A DNA stretch of 64,000 nt from Pricia antarctica (lineage in GTDB: Bacteria; Bacteroidota; Bacteroidia; Flavobacteriales; Flavobacteriaceae): NCBI RefSeq assembly GCF_900101815.1, contig NZ_FNAO01000002.1, positions 310,001 to 374,000 on the forward strand, written 5' to 3'. Numbering within the stretch: the stretch's first letter is position 1; each line of letters begins with the position of its first letter. Shown here piece by piece: positions 1 to 8,909 of the stretch. The notes under the pieces are model-generated. The model searched no databases and was not told the origin of the DNA. It saw nothing but the letters and a program-made list of their open reading frames with translations. A program made the position numbers and the translations under genes.

Positions 1-1
1 A

Positions 2-223
2 AGCGATATTGGTCACCAGCGGGAACATTTTGAGGCCATGGGCAAAGACATGGTGGATCTTATCGCCATTGCGGGAACGCCCAAAACCCTCTACCAACAA
101 TATTGCCCTATGTACAATAAGAACAAAGGGGGCATGTGGTTGAGCGATAGCAAGGAAATCAAAAACCCGCTTTTCGGCGGTAAAATGATGACCTGTGGTA
201 GCGTGCAGAAGGAAATCAATTAA
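2..223 (+). CDS. DUF3347 protein, C-terminal part (5' end outside window)
   Basis: The frame is open from base 2 and the gene continues to the left, so only the last 73 residues are seen. They carry the DUF3347 tail signature: a YCPM motif, a WLS motif about 15 residues on, NP-x-F-G, then M-x-x-CG near the C-terminus. The same tail is found at 745-1212 and at the end of the RND adaptor at 8910-10721. In Bacteroidota DUF3347 is attached to or neighbours copper-efflux adaptors, so this may be the end of another CusB-like adaptor or a stand-alone DUF3347 protein. The conserved Cys and Met suggest metal binding, but the function is not established. Confidence 0.75.
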   Translation, partial: SDIGHQREHFEAMGKDMVDLIAIAGTPKTLYQQYCPMYNKNKGGMWLSDSKEIKNPLFGGKMMTCGSVQKEIN

Positions 224-676
224 GTGAAGGCAGTAAGAATCGTAGCTATCATACTTCTAATAGGGTTTGTGGGGATTCAATTTTTCCCCACTACCCCTAA
301 TCAAAGTGAAAAGGTGCCAAATACGGACTTTATTTTAGTAAACAATGTACCGGAGAAAGTCGACCAGATTTTCAAGGCTTCCTGCTATGATTGTCATAGT
401 AACAATACCGAATATCCTTGGTACAACAAGGTACAGCCAGTCGCCTGGTTTCTAGAAAACCATGTAGAACATGGCAAGGAAGAACTGAATTTTAATGAGT
501 GGGACGAGTATTCGTCCAGAATGAAAAAAAGCAAGTTACGATCTATCAACAGTCAGATAGAAGATGAAGAAATGCCCCTGTGGTCTTACACGTTAGTTCA
601 TAGGGAAGCAAAACTATCCGAGGACGAAAAGAAAACCGTTCTCGATTGGGTCTCTAATTTTAAGGACAGTTTATAA
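224..676 (+). CDS. Haem-binding domain protein (CxxCH)
   Basis: A 150-residue protein starting with GTG directly after the upstream TAA; a purine-rich stretch at 209-217 could serve as ribosome site. Residues 5-20 form one hydrophobic signal or anchor segment. C54-Y-D-C57-H58 is a c-type haem attachment motif followed by a Tyr/Pro/Trp-rich stretch (YPWY), as in the Haem_bd (PF14376) family of small periplasmic haem proteins. The C-terminal half is helical and charged. Zero spacing to the DUF3347 gene suggests co-transcription in the metal-resistance operon. Its redox partner is unknown. Confidence 0.8.
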   Translation: MKAVRIVAIILLIGFVGIQFFPTTPNQSEKVPNTDFILVNNVPEKVDQIFKASCYDCHSNNTEYPWYNKVQPVAWFLENHVEHGKEELNFNEWDEYSSRMKKSKLRSINSQIEDEEMPLWSYTLVHREAKLSEDEKKTVLDWVSNFKDSL

Positions 677-692
677 ACTAAAAATTGGACTA

Positions 693-1212
693 ATGAAAAG
701 TTTAAGAAATGGTGTAGCAATCCTGCTCATGTTAGGGGCAAACTATGAGTTACGCCCAACACAAAATAGAGTTGAACCATGACCACAGCAAGATGGAAAT
801 GAAACAGATCGCCTTGGAGTTTAGCGATGAGAACGTGGCAAGCGCATACGAACATTACGAGCATATTAAAAATGATTTGGTCGGGTCAAATCCTGGCGAT
901 GCCAAAAAGGGAGCGGGAATGTTGAACGAGGCACTCGAAAAAATCGAAGGTTCGAATACGGCATTATCTGCCTCACAAAAAATAGCCGATTCGGATAATT
1001 TAAAGGTCCAACGAAAGGCTTTTTCCGATTTGAGCAATGAAACGGAAACCTTGTTGAAAGGAACTATTACCTCGGGGAAAATCTATAAGGATTTCTGCCC
1101 CATGGCCCTAAACGGAGGAGCCTACTGGTTATCCGCCATTAAGGACATCCGAAACCCATATTATGGAGCTCAAATGCTCAGTTGTGGAAAGGTAACAGAA
1201 GTGATTCAATAG
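693..1212 (+). pseudogene. DUF3347 protein with frameshifted signal peptide
   Basis: The body (745-1212, 155 residues) is a DUF3347 protein with CPM at residues 118-120, NPYYG at 137-141 and M144/C147. It begins MSYAQHK, which looks like the end of a signal peptide (SYA|Q). The missing hydrophobic part lies just upstream in another frame: ATG at 693 encodes MKSLRNGVAILLMLGAN. The 693 and 745 starts differ by 52 nt, so removing one base near 735-745 would restore a continuous secreted protein. The 693 frame stops at about 782. Either this is a real one-base frameshift that abolishes export, or a sequencing error. A cytosolic product from 745 is the alternative. Confidence 0.65.
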
Positions 1213-1330
1213 TTTTAAATCCTGTGAGAGGATGGGCTTTTTAGTTAGCACCCATTTCCCTTTTCAGGTCAATGAAAAAGTAAAATATACAGAAAATATG
1301 GAAGCTGGCAAAAGTACAGAACAATAAAAA

Positions 1331-1861
1331 ATGGACGGACTGACTATTGAAATATTCATAGTACCGTCAATGGTCCTGGCAATAGTCACGGGCTTGTACT
1401 TCCTTTTTAAAAAAGGAAAAAAGAACCCCGTGGCCTATGATTTTTATGTAGCCAATATTGCCATTGCTGCTTTTGTTGTAAATCTTATTTGGGAAGTTGC
1501 CCAAGGTCCGCTTTATGAGGGCTTTGAATATGACGTAAAACACATTTCATTCTGCGCCCTTGCATCGGTCGCCGATATGCTCATGGTTTTGTTGCTTTTT
1601 TTTAGCTTGGGACTGTTATACAACAACATATTCTGGATTCGAAATCTAAATTTAAAAAGAACTTTGGTCTTGGTCGGTATTGGCACTTTAGGGGCGATAT
1701 TGGCAGAAATGTGGCATACAAGTAGAGGCGATTGGATCTATGCGGAGATAATGCCATTACTTCCTTTGGTCGATGTGGGTATTACGCCAGTATTGCAATT
1801 TGCCCTACTACCATGGTTGGTGTTCTACTTTGCTAAAGACAGAATAGTAAACAAGTCCTAG
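1331..1861 (+). CDS. Integral membrane protein, function unknown
   Basis: A 176-residue, very hydrophobic protein with about five transmembrane segments (residues 8-26, 38-58, 75-98, 108-127, 140-168). Conserved-looking polar patches are W-E-x-A-Q-x-PLY at the end of TM2 and E-x-W-H at the end of TM4. They resemble a loosely defined family of bacterial membrane proteins with WE-AQ-PLY motifs. I do not recognise a reaction. It sits about 120 bp after the DUF3347 gene, inside the metal-resistance block, with no clear ribosome site in the A-rich leader (aataaaaa). A role in metal handling is only a guess from position. Confidence 0.7.
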   Translation: MDGLTIEIFIVPSMVLAIVTGLYFLFKKGKKNPVAYDFYVANIAIAAFVVNLIWEVAQGPLYEGFEYDVKHISFCALASVADMLMVLLLFFSLGLLYNNIFWIRNLNLKRTLVLVGIGTLGAILAEMWHTSRGDWIYAEIMPLLPLVDVGITPVLQFALLPWLVFYFAKDRIVNKS

Positions 1862-1951
1862 GTGGTCATGGTTTAGTAGTTTTTATTAGTTGATTATTTA
1901 GTGTTTGCCAATTCCACCAAGGCAATATTTTTAAGAGTAAAGTCCTGTTAT

Positions 1952-1996
1952 GGGAAGGGAGATTGGTTAGTTAATGGTTAATGTTAATCCCTTCCC
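1952..1996 (+). promoter_or_regulatory. Inverted repeat upstream of small membrane gene
   Basis: GGGAAGGG at 1952-1959 pairs perfectly with CCCTTCCC at 1989-1996 around a 29-nt AT-rich loop. No T-run follows, so it is not a standard terminator. It lies between the 1331-1861 gene and the small protein at 2021. It may be an RNA stem or a protein-binding site. Confidence 0.35.
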
Positions 1997-2020
1997 TTGA
2001 CAGGCATAAAAAAATGAAAG

Positions 2021-2161
2021 ATGAAGGAATGTTGTAAAGACGGGCTGGAAAAGTCCGGAAAACCAAAATTTAAGAAATGGTTCAACTATGCGATTTATAT
2101 CATCATAGGCGCCATAGTCATAGGTGCGCTTATTTTGCAAATTACCACTGACGCAGCATAA
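2021..2161 (+). CDS. Small Cys-Cys membrane protein (46 aa)
   Basis: ATG at 2021 opens a 46-codon frame ending TAA at 2159-2161. The N-terminus is MKECCKDG, a vicinal Cys pair in a charged segment. Residues 21-40 then form a single strongly hydrophobic helix with small residues (Ala, Gly, Ile). The spacing (6-12 bp before the next gene) and the hydrophobic/charged arrangement favour a real small gene. The CC pair near the membrane could bind metal. Function is unknown. Confidence 0.6.
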   Translation: MKECCKDGLEKSGKPKFKKWFNYAIYIIIGAIVIGALILQITTDAA

Positions 2162-2173
2162 ATACGATTGATT

Positions 2174-2848
2174 ATGAGAACATCCCTATTATTTTTAGTG
2201 CTGCTGTTAAGCCTAAATTCGTTTAACGCGATTTCAGCTACCTCAATCGAAACCAATTCTGGACATTTGGCGAATACTTCAGGAAACCTCTACGCTATTG
2301 ATGTATTCGAAAAGCCCCAAGAACATGCAGAAGGCCATTCAAGCGATCCCATAGACAAAGAAGAGGTCGGTTTGGATGAATTCGATAATTTACATCCGTT
2401 AGTAGTGCATTTTCCCATTGTACTATTACTGTTCGCTGCATTGCTTCAATGTATTCAGGTTTTTGTTCTAAAAAGGAATTTGGACTGGGTCATCCTATTC
2501 CTTATCGGCACAGGTTTCATTGGGGCCTACGTGGCGGGCACCTACGTGCATCCCCATACCCACGGACTTACGGATATTGCCCAAAAAGTACTGGATAACC
2601 ATGATAAATATGCCGATTGGACTATATGGTCCAGTGCCTTGGCCGCAGTTTTGAAAGTTATTAGTATTTTTTGGATAAAATTGAAACGAGGGTTTGAAAT
2701 TGCTGTTTTCCTGGTGATGGCCTTTTCAGCGTTATCCGTTGCGCAGGCAGGGCATTATGGTGCTCAGCTTGTTTATATTCAAGGCGTAGGCCCACAGAGC
2801 GAGTTTTTGGAAACCGAAGAAGCAGAGGAGGGCAGCCATTCCCATTAA
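2174..2848 (+). CDS. DUF2231-type membrane protein
   Basis: The ATG at 2174 (224 aa) is preferred over TTG at 2168 because it starts directly at the signal peptide (MRTSLLFLVLLLSLNSFNA). An acidic/His-rich segment follows, then N-x-HPLVVHFP, the hallmark of DUF2231 membrane proteins, at the first core helix. Three to four helices follow, with a His cluster (HPHTHG) after the second. The C-terminus ends in E-rich sequence and HSH. The His residues suggest haem or metal contact, but the family has no settled function. It is tightly spaced to the neighbouring genes. Confidence 0.8.
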   Translation: MRTSLLFLVLLLSLNSFNAISATSIETNSGHLANTSGNLYAIDVFEKPQEHAEGHSSDPIDKEEVGLDEFDNLHPLVVHFPIVLLLFAALLQCIQVFVLKRNLDWVILFLIGTGFIGAYVAGTYVHPHTHGLTDIAQKVLDNHDKYADWTIWSSALAAVLKVISIFWIKLKRGFEIAVFLVMAFSALSVAQAGHYGAQLVYIQGVGPQSEFLETEEAEEGSHSH

Positions 2849-2858
2849 GAAATTAAGA

Positions 2859-3473
2859 ATGAAAAGAACCAATCCGCATCGTATGAAGAAATGTAAGGAA
2901 GTTAAGGTTAATAGTAATTTACACATGTTCAAAAACGTGATTTTTCTCTTATCGATTTTGTTTTTGCTACTGGGCGGTAATAACTCATTTGCGCAGGTGT
3001 ATAGCACTGAAGATGGAAATGCCGCCTTCAAGGCTAGAATGCCGCTTAATTCCTATACAGGAGAGTCTGACCAATTGCGGGGAACCATTAATTTTAAAAC
3101 TGGAAAAGTAGCTTTTAAGGTACCCGTAAAATCCATAAAGACGCGTAAGGATAAACGTGATGAACACATGCATGAGCTACTTAAAGCTGAGAAAAATCCC
3201 AATGTTATCTTTGAGGGAAAACTTATCGATGATTTTGATTTTAATAAAAAGACTGAACAGACGATCAAGTTAACGGGCAATTTTACCCTTGGGGGAACCA
3301 CACGGCAACTAAGTATTGACATAAATCTAGAACCGGTTGCAAAAGGCCTACAATTGAATGCTTCATGGTCGCTGTTGATTACCGATTATAATTTAGAGCG
3401 CCCAAGCTTGGCATTTATTAAAGTAAATGACAAACACGATTTGAGCGTGGATGCGCTGCTTAAAGAAAGATAA
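2859..3473 (+). CDS. YceI family periplasmic protein
   Basis: A 204-residue protein with the YceI beta-barrel pattern: an initial strand, an L-x-G-x-I-x-F step, the D-x-R-D-E-H-M-H-E loop before a strand with PNVIFE, and the TLGGTTR hairpin. YceI proteins bind isoprenoid-like lipids in the periplasm. The signal peptide ends at FAQ (residue about 46). An internal ATG at 2925 would give a compact signal peptide and may be the true start, since residues 1-22 are charged and atypical. It follows the DUF2231 gene by 10 bp. Confidence 0.85.
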   Translation: MKRTNPHRMKKCKEVKVNSNLHMFKNVIFLLSILFLLLGGNNSFAQVYSTEDGNAAFKARMPLNSYTGESDQLRGTINFKTGKVAFKVPVKSIKTRKDKRDEHMHELLKAEKNPNVIFEGKLIDDFDFNKKTEQTIKLTGNFTLGGTTRQLSIDINLEPVAKGLQLNASWSLLITDYNLERPSLAFIKVNDKHDLSVDALLKER

Positions 3474-3490
3474 AACTCGAAAGCATAAAT

Positions 3491-4057
3491 ATGACCCGTA
3501 CCAAAGACATACAACATAGCCCTACTTTTTATTGGCAACTGTTTTCAAAGGCAGTGCCCGCTATTACCATAGTGGGTATCATCGCCGTAGTGAATATATG
3601 GTTTTTAGATAGTTTAATAACTCCCGCTTGGGGATGGTCGGTTATTTTTCTTACTCTGTTTAAAATGTTCTTTATACTCAGGTTGACCTTTATTCAGTTG
3701 AGTAAAATAATTGCTAAAAGCCATCTTTTGGCGCATGTACTTGCATTGTTCGGTCTTCTCATTGGCCTTATTGTTCTGTCGTTTGCAACGGATTATGCCG
3801 CAATGTACCTTACGGATGCCGATAGTTTTAAAACCAATTTGATGAATGGATCGGCTAGAGGTATCGTTTTTTTTGAATTTTTATATTTCAGTTTTATATC
3901 CTTTTCCTCGGTAGGTTTCGGGGATATCGTTCCTACGACATATGCTGCAAAGGGCATGGTAATGCTAGAGATAACCTTAAGTTTTATCGTTCTTTTCTTC
4001 GGAATTGCAAATGTCAATAGAATACACGTAAAAAATGAAAACAATAACAATGCATAG
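3491..4057 (+). CDS. Two-pore-helix type potassium channel protein
   Basis: A 188-residue membrane protein. Two N-terminal helices (residues 22-66) are followed by the classical Ion_trans_2 unit: an outer helix (82-101), a pore helix, the selectivity filter S140-V-G-F-G-D145 (variant of TVGYGD) and an inner helix (about 153-173). No cytoplasmic RCK domain follows. It is predicted to conduct K+ as a tetramer. The gene lies 18 bp after yceI. A K+ channel beside metal P-type ATPases could help balance charge, but that is inference. Confidence 0.85.
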   Translation: MTRTKDIQHSPTFYWQLFSKAVPAITIVGIIAVVNIWFLDSLITPAWGWSVIFLTLFKMFFILRLTFIQLSKIIAKSHLLAHVLALFGLLIGLIVLSFATDYAAMYLTDADSFKTNLMNGSARGIVFFEFLYFSFISFSSVGFGDIVPTTYAAKGMVMLEITLSFIVLFFGIANVNRIHVKNENNNNA

Positions 4058-4256
4058 CACCAAAATTATGCATGTAAAAAGAATTAGAATAACCCTCTTG
4101 CCGTTGTTGGCAATACTGATTTTGGCATCCGTAAATGCACGAGAAAAAACTGTTGCATCCGAAAAGGAAATAGTTGTTTTAACGCTGAAAAAATACAAGG
4201 ATGCCCTACAAAGCTTAACCACCGAAGGTACATTCGAATTATTCGCCGAAGATTGA
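4035..4256 (+). pseudogene. Truncated NTF2/DUF4440-like secreted protein
   Basis: The 73-codon frame overlaps the channel gene by 23 bp. A signal-peptide-like stretch (residues 18-35) leads into an E-x-x-V-x-x-x-L-K-K-Y helix and T-E-G-T-F-E-L-F-A-E-D, the start of an NTF2-like (DUF4440/SnoaL) fold. A TGA at 4254-4256 then stops it. Sequence just past the stop still reads K-I-F in frame, but the rest of the about 140-residue domain is absent before the permease at 4333. It is probably a decayed gene. The ATG at 4050 or 4068 could also be the start. Confidence 0.55.
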
Positions 4257-4332
4257 AAAATCTTCAAAACGCATTCGTCCGCTTGGGACATTAAAAGTAA
4301 TTAATAATTTTATAAATAGTAATAGTTAAATT

Positions 4333-5559
4333 ATGAATGACTTTTTAAAACAATGGGGTGAAGCGGCCTATACCTCTACAGGTTTTTTCTGGATGGCGCT
4401 CTGGGCGTTTGTCCTGGGCTATATCATCAGCAGTATGATACAGATTTTTGTGACGGAGAAAAAGATGCAAAAGGCGATGGGCGATAACGAGGGCAAGAGT
4501 ATGCTTTTAGGTGCGTTTTTCGGATTTATAAGCAGTTCGTGCAGTTTTTCGGCCTTGGCCGGTACAAAATCCATTTTCAAGAAAGGTGCCAGTTTCGTGT
4601 CATCTATCGCTTTTCTTTTGGCATCGACCAACTTGGTTATCGAGCTGGGAATCATCATTTCCATCTTCTTGGGATGGCAGTTCGTAGTGGGCGAGTATGT
4701 AGGCGGTATTCTGTTGATTCTGATTTGCTGGATATTGATACGGCTTATCAATCCCAAAAAGCTTATTGATAAAGCCCGCAAAAATCTAGAAAGCGAAGAT
4801 GATGACGAAATGGATGATTCCAAGGATTGGAAAAAACAGATTCAAAAAGAGGACAGCTGGGCGAGGGTAGCGAAAAAATATAAAATGGAATGGCAGATGG
4901 TCTGGAAAGACGTTACCGTCGGCTTTACCATAGCCGGGATAGTGGCTGCATTCGTTCCGGATTCCTTTTTTCAGACGCTATTCATCAACAGCGGGCAGGG
5001 TAATACGGATTTTACTTTTCTTGAAATCATGGAACATATCATTGTTGGGCCGGTTGCCGCATTTTTGACTTTTATTGGCTCGATGGGGAACATCCCGTTA
5101 GCGGCCCTGTTATTCGGCAAGGGAGTAAGTTTTGCCGGGGTAATGGCTTTTATATTTAGTGACCTTGTGGTGTTTCCCGTTTTGCGTATCAACGCGAGGT
5201 ATTATGGTTGGAAAATGTCTTTGTTCATTCTCTTCCTTTTGTTCACCGCATTGATCGGAACGGCACTGACATTGCATTACAGCTTTGATCTGCTCGGCAT
5301 ATTGCCCGACCCATCCCAAGTGAAAATTGAGGATAGCGAATTCTTCAAGATAGACTATACATTCTATTTGAACATAGCCTTCTTGGCCATTTCAGGATAT
5401 TTGGTCTATTTAGGATTTTTCAAAAAGAAAGATGTAGAACACAGTATGAGCGAAATGGCACCCAAAAGCGAGTTACTCGAAAACATTTTAAAATACACCG
5501 CATTCATCTGTTATATCTGGTTGGCAGGTGGATTAATCGTTAAATTCTTTATTCAATAA
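4333..5559 (+). CDS. Permease (ArsP/DUF318 type, PF03773)
   Basis: A 408-residue membrane protein with about nine helices in two repeats. The first repeat carries a G-x-x-S-S-C-S-F-S-A patch (near residues 65-75), typical of the permease family that includes the ArsP organoarsenical exporter. A charged cytosolic loop (about 155-190) separates the halves, and a second conserved N-I-P-L-A patch follows. The stop lies 2 bp before the first copA, so the two are almost surely co-transcribed. Members are common next to copper ATPases in Bacteroidota. The transported substrate is not known. Confidence 0.85.
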   Translation: MNDFLKQWGEAAYTSTGFFWMALWAFVLGYIISSMIQIFVTEKKMQKAMGDNEGKSMLLGAFFGFISSSCSFSALAGTKSIFKKGASFVSSIAFLLASTNLVIELGIIISIFLGWQFVVGEYVGGILLILICWILIRLINPKKLIDKARKNLESEDDDEMDDSKDWKKQIQKEDSWARVAKKYKMEWQMVWKDVTVGFTIAGIVAAFVPDSFFQTLFINSGQGNTDFTFLEIMEHIIVGPVAAFLTFIGSMGNIPLAALLFGKGVSFAGVMAFIFSDLVVFPVLRINARYYGWKMSLFILFLLFTALIGTALTLHYSFDLLGILPDPSQVKIEDSEFFKIDYTFYLNIAFLAISGYLVYLGFFKKKDVEHSMSEMAPKSELLENILKYTAFICYIWLAGGLIVKFFIQ

Positions 5560-5561
5560 TT

Positions 5562-8066
5562 ATGGAACATACCTATCACATACACGGAATGACCTGTAAT
5601 GGTTGCCGGACCCATGTAGAAAAAACACTTTCTGAAGTGGAAGGGGTTTCCAATGCATCCGTTAATTTAGAAAAAGAAGAAGCTACAATTGATATGCAAT
5701 CCCATATTTCCATCGAGAAATTTCAAGAAGCCCTGAAAAATGATGGAGGAACTTATAGCATCCATAAGAATGGGGAACATCATCATCCCCAGGAAAAAAA
5801 AGAGGAAAAAGTCAAAGGCAAGGGTACGGGTACATTCTATTGTCCGATGCATTGCGAAGGCGACAAAACCTACGATACCCTGGGCGATTGTCCGGTATGT
5901 GGAATGGATCTAGTAGAAGAGCAAAATTTATCCGGTACTCCAGTCGAACAATGGACGTGCCCTATGCATCCCGAAATTATCAAGGATGAACCGGGCGCCT
6001 GTCCCATTTGCGGGATGGACCTCGTACCGATGCAGCCAGATGTCTCTTCCGAGGAGAAAACCTATAAAAAATTACTTAAGAAATTTTGGATAGCTGTAGC
6101 TTTTACGCTGCCTATTTTCTTGATCGCAATGAGCGAGATGATTCCAAGCCATCCATTGTACGATATAATGGAACAAAAATGGTGGAACTGGATACAATTT
6201 GGGCTATCCATTCCTGTGGTTTTTTATGCGACCTGGATGTTCTTTGAACGCGCCTATCGCAGTATCAAAACTTGGAACCTCAATATGTTCACCCTCATAG
6301 GCATAGGTGCAGGTGTGGCGTGGCTCTTTAGTGTTTTTGGGATGTTGTTTCCTGACTTTTTCCCAGAACAGTTCAAAACGGATTTTGGGGCAGTCCACGT
6401 TTATTTTGAAGCCGCAACAGTGATACTTACGCTTGTTTTAATGGGTCAAGTACTGGAAGCGCGTGCACATAGTAAAACGAATTCTGCAGTTAAGGAACTA
6501 TTAAAGCTAGCACCCAACAAAGCGGTGCGTGTGGTTGATGGAAATGAAGAAGAAGTTTCCATTGACCAGATTGAAAAAGGAGATATACTACGCGTTAAAC
6601 CAGGCGATAAAATTCCTGTGGACGGTGCAATTACTGAAGGAAATACGACTGTAGACGAATCAATGATATCTGGAGAACCTATTCCTGTAGATAAAGTCCA
6701 GGATGATAAAGTAAGTAGCGGCACAATCAATGGCAATCAATCTTTCTTAATGAAAGCCGAAAAAGTAGGTAGCGATACGTTGCTTTCTCAAATCATACAT
6801 ATGGTAAACGATGCCAGTCGTAGTCGTGCGCCCATCCAAAAATTGGCGGACACGGTTTCTGGCTATTTTGTACCGGTCGTCGTTGCGATTTCCATCATCA
6901 CGTTTGCCGTTTGGGCAATTTGGGGCCCAGAACCAGCCTATGTGTATGCATTGGTCAATGCCATTGCTGTACTGATTATCGCGTGTCCTTGTGCGCTGGG
7001 ATTGGCAACTCCTATGTCCATAATGGTGGGCGTTGGTAAAGGTGCACAAAACGGAGTGCTCATTAAAAATGCCGAAGCCCTTGAAAAACTGGATAAGGTA
7101 GATACACTTATAGTAGATAAAACAGGAACTATTACTGAAGGTAAACCAACAGTAGAAAAAATAGGTGTCTTTGGAGATCGCTTTCGTGAAAGCGAAATAT
7201 TGAAATTCATCGCTTCTCTAAACAGTTCTAGCGAACACCCACTTGCTGAAGCTACTGTAAAATATGGCAAGGAACAAAATACTGAAATTTCAAAAACCGA
7301 AAACTTTAGTGCCGTTACTGGTAAAGGTGTAGAAGGAACCGTTGACGGTAAAAAACTTGATCTGGGAAATGCTAAAATGATGAAATATGCAAAAGCTACT
7401 ATTTCTTCTGAAATTAAGGCCGAAGCTCAATCCTTTCAGAAACAAGGCAAAACAGTTTCATATTTGTCAATTGATGGCGAAGTCTCAGGCTATGTTGTAA
7501 TTGGAGACAAAATTAAAGCGACAAGTGCAAAAGCTATCAAGGAATTACAAGACAAAGGCATCGCTGTCATAATGTTGACGGGAGACAATCACGATACAGC
7601 GCAAGCGGTGGCCAGTGAACTCAATCTTGCCGATTTTAAAGCTGGAATGTTACCGGAAGACAAACTTAAAGAAGTAACAAAATTAAAGGAACAGGGAAAA
7701 GTGGTCGCAATGGCTGGTGATGGTATAAACGATGCGCCAGCACTTGCAAAAAGCGATGTGGGTATCGCAATGGGAACGGGAACCGATGTTGCTATTGAGA
7801 GTGCTATGATTACCCTTGTAAAAGGAGATTTACACGGTATTGTTAAAGCAAAAAACTTGAGTCACGCCGTAATGGGAAATATCAAGCAGAACCTGTTTTT
7901 TGCGCTGATATACAATACCCTTGGCGTTCCCATCGCGGCAGGTGTACTATTCCCCTTTTTCGGGATATTATTGTCGCCCATGATCGCGGCGCTGGCAATG
8001 AGTTTTAGCTCTGTTTCGGTAATTGCGAACGCCTTGAGACTACGGACAAAGTCAATAGATTTCTGA
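5562..8066 (+). CDS. copA: Cu+-type P1B ATPase with three N-terminal metal-binding modules
   Basis: An 834-residue copper-exporting ATPase. An HMA domain comes first (GMTCNGC, C12/C15). Two YHS-like heavy-metal-binding units follow, each with CPM...C-P-x-C-GMDL (about residues 93-117 and 131-155), separated by a His/Lys-rich linker. Eight helices follow. The ion-site motif is C475-P-C477, the phosphorylated Asp is D519 in DKTGT, and the hinge is GDGIND around D720. YN and MxxSS in the last two helices complete the Cu+ signature. The product pumps Cu+ out of the cytosol. It forms a pair with the permease 2 bp upstream. All catalytic residues are present. Confidence 0.95.
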   Translation: MEHTYHIHGMTCNGCRTHVEKTLSEVEGVSNASVNLEKEEATIDMQSHISIEKFQEALKNDGGTYSIHKNGEHHHPQEKKEEKVKGKGTGTFYCPMHCEGDKTYDTLGDCPVCGMDLVEEQNLSGTPVEQWTCPMHPEIIKDEPGACPICGMDLVPMQPDVSSEEKTYKKLLKKFWIAVAFTLPIFLIAMSEMIPSHPLYDIMEQKWWNWIQFGLSIPVVFYATWMFFERAYRSIKTWNLNMFTLIGIGAGVAWLFSVFGMLFPDFFPEQFKTDFGAVHVYFEAATVILTLVLMGQVLEARAHSKTNSAVKELLKLAPNKAVRVVDGNEEEVSIDQIEKGDILRVKPGDKIPVDGAITEGNTTVDESMISGEPIPVDKVQDDKVSSGTINGNQSFLMKAEKVGSDTLLSQIIHMVNDASRSRAPIQKLADTVSGYFVPVVVAISIITFAVWAIWGPEPAYVYALVNAIAVLIIACPCALGLATPMSIMVGVGKGAQNGVLIKNAEALEKLDKVDTLIVDKTGTITEGKPTVEKIGVFGDRFRESEILKFIASLNSSSEHPLAEATVKYGKEQNTEISKTENFSAVTGKGVEGTVDGKKLDLGNAKMMKYAKATISSEIKAEAQSFQKQGKTVSYLSIDGEVSGYVVIGDKIKATSAKAIKELQDKGIAVIMLTGDNHDTAQAVASELNLADFKAGMLPEDKLKEVTKLKEQGKVVAMAGDGINDAPALAKSDVGIAMGTGTDVAIESAMITLVKGDLHGIVKAKNLSHAVMGNIKQNLFFALIYNTLGVPIAAGVLFPFFGILLSPMIAALAMSFSSVSVIANALRLRTKSIDF

Positions 8067-8115
8067 TGGTGAAAAGAAAGACAGCTTGTAAAATTACAAA
8101 GGCCCATAGCGGTTT

Positions 8116-8238
8116 ATGCATCTTTCTATGTATCCAATTGTCGAAGTGAACTATCAGGGCAAGAATAACTTTGGCCCCTTTCTGCTTGGAATATTTTCCT
8201 TGTTGGGGTTGATTACGGTACTAAACGGTTTTGTATAA
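8116..8238 (+). CDS. Possible small membrane protein (36-40 aa)
   Basis: An ATG at 8116 (or 8128) opens a 40- or 36-codon frame ending TAA at 8236-8238. It has a short polar head (NYQGKNNFGPF) and one hydrophobic helix (LLGIFSLLGLITVL). It fills the gap between copA and the DUF305 gene. No homologue is recognised and no convincing ribosome site is seen, so this remains a candidate only. Confidence 0.35.
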   Translation: MHLSMYPIVEVNYQGKNNFGPFLLGIFSLLGLITVLNGFV

Positions 8239-8295
8239 TGGTATACGAGCTAGCTAAGCATCATGAAAATAAAAAACTTACAATAATAACTAAAA

Positions 8296-8790
8296 ATGAA
8301 AACCATGAATTCAGAAAAAAAAAACAGCAAAATGGACAATAACAACTACACGAAATTCGTATTGATGCTCGCGGCGTCCTTCATCGCAATGTACATTACG
8401 ATGTATTTAAATTCCTATGAAATTGACCACGTCTATTTCAGTCTTACACGTTTCTATATGAGCTGTCTAGGTATTGCTGCAATGGCGATAATAATGTTCG
8501 TGGCAATGCGTAGTATGTATCAAAATAAGAAGAAAAACATTGGCATAGTTGTTGGCAGTATTGTTCTGTTTGTCAGCGCCTTGGGGTTAGTTCGAGCACA
8601 AGCACCTATCATTGGGGATGTGTTATGGATGAAAGCTATGATACCACACCACTCCATAGCAATTTTGACCAGTGAGCGGGCGGATATTCAAGACCCCGAA
8701 GTCAAAAAATTGGCAGAAGACATCATCAAAGCACAAGAAAGGGAAATCATGGAAATGAAGGCGATGATAAAGCGTTTACAAGAAAATTAA
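8296..8790 (+). CDS. DUF305 membrane-anchored protein
   Basis: A 164-residue protein with three hydrophobic helices (about 21-38, 52-72, 83-99) followed by a C-terminal DUF305 segment: W-M-K-A-M-I-P-H-H, then a helix with A-x-x-I-I-x-A-Q-x-x-E-I-x-x-M. The Met/His-rich helices match DUF305 (CopM-like) copper-binding proteins, which normally hold the metal outside the cytoplasm. Only the last helix pair of the domain is present (about 60 residues), so it is a half-length form fused to membrane helices. It lies between the first copA and cusB. Confidence 0.8.
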   Translation: MKTMNSEKKNSKMDNNNYTKFVLMLAASFIAMYITMYLNSYEIDHVYFSLTRFYMSCLGIAAMAIIMFVAMRSMYQNKKKNIGIVVGSIVLFVSALGLVRAQAPIIGDVLWMKAMIPHHSIAILTSERADIQDPEVKKLAEDIIKAQEREIMEMKAMIKRLQEN

Positions 8791-8909
8791 TTTATGTTTT
8801 CGGAGATGGGCATTTCAAGAGATGTCCGGACAAGGAATTCGAGTTCATAAAAAGAAAATACAATCTCATCCCTAATTACCTAAGTAGTACGAATCTTAAT
8901 TATTAGATC

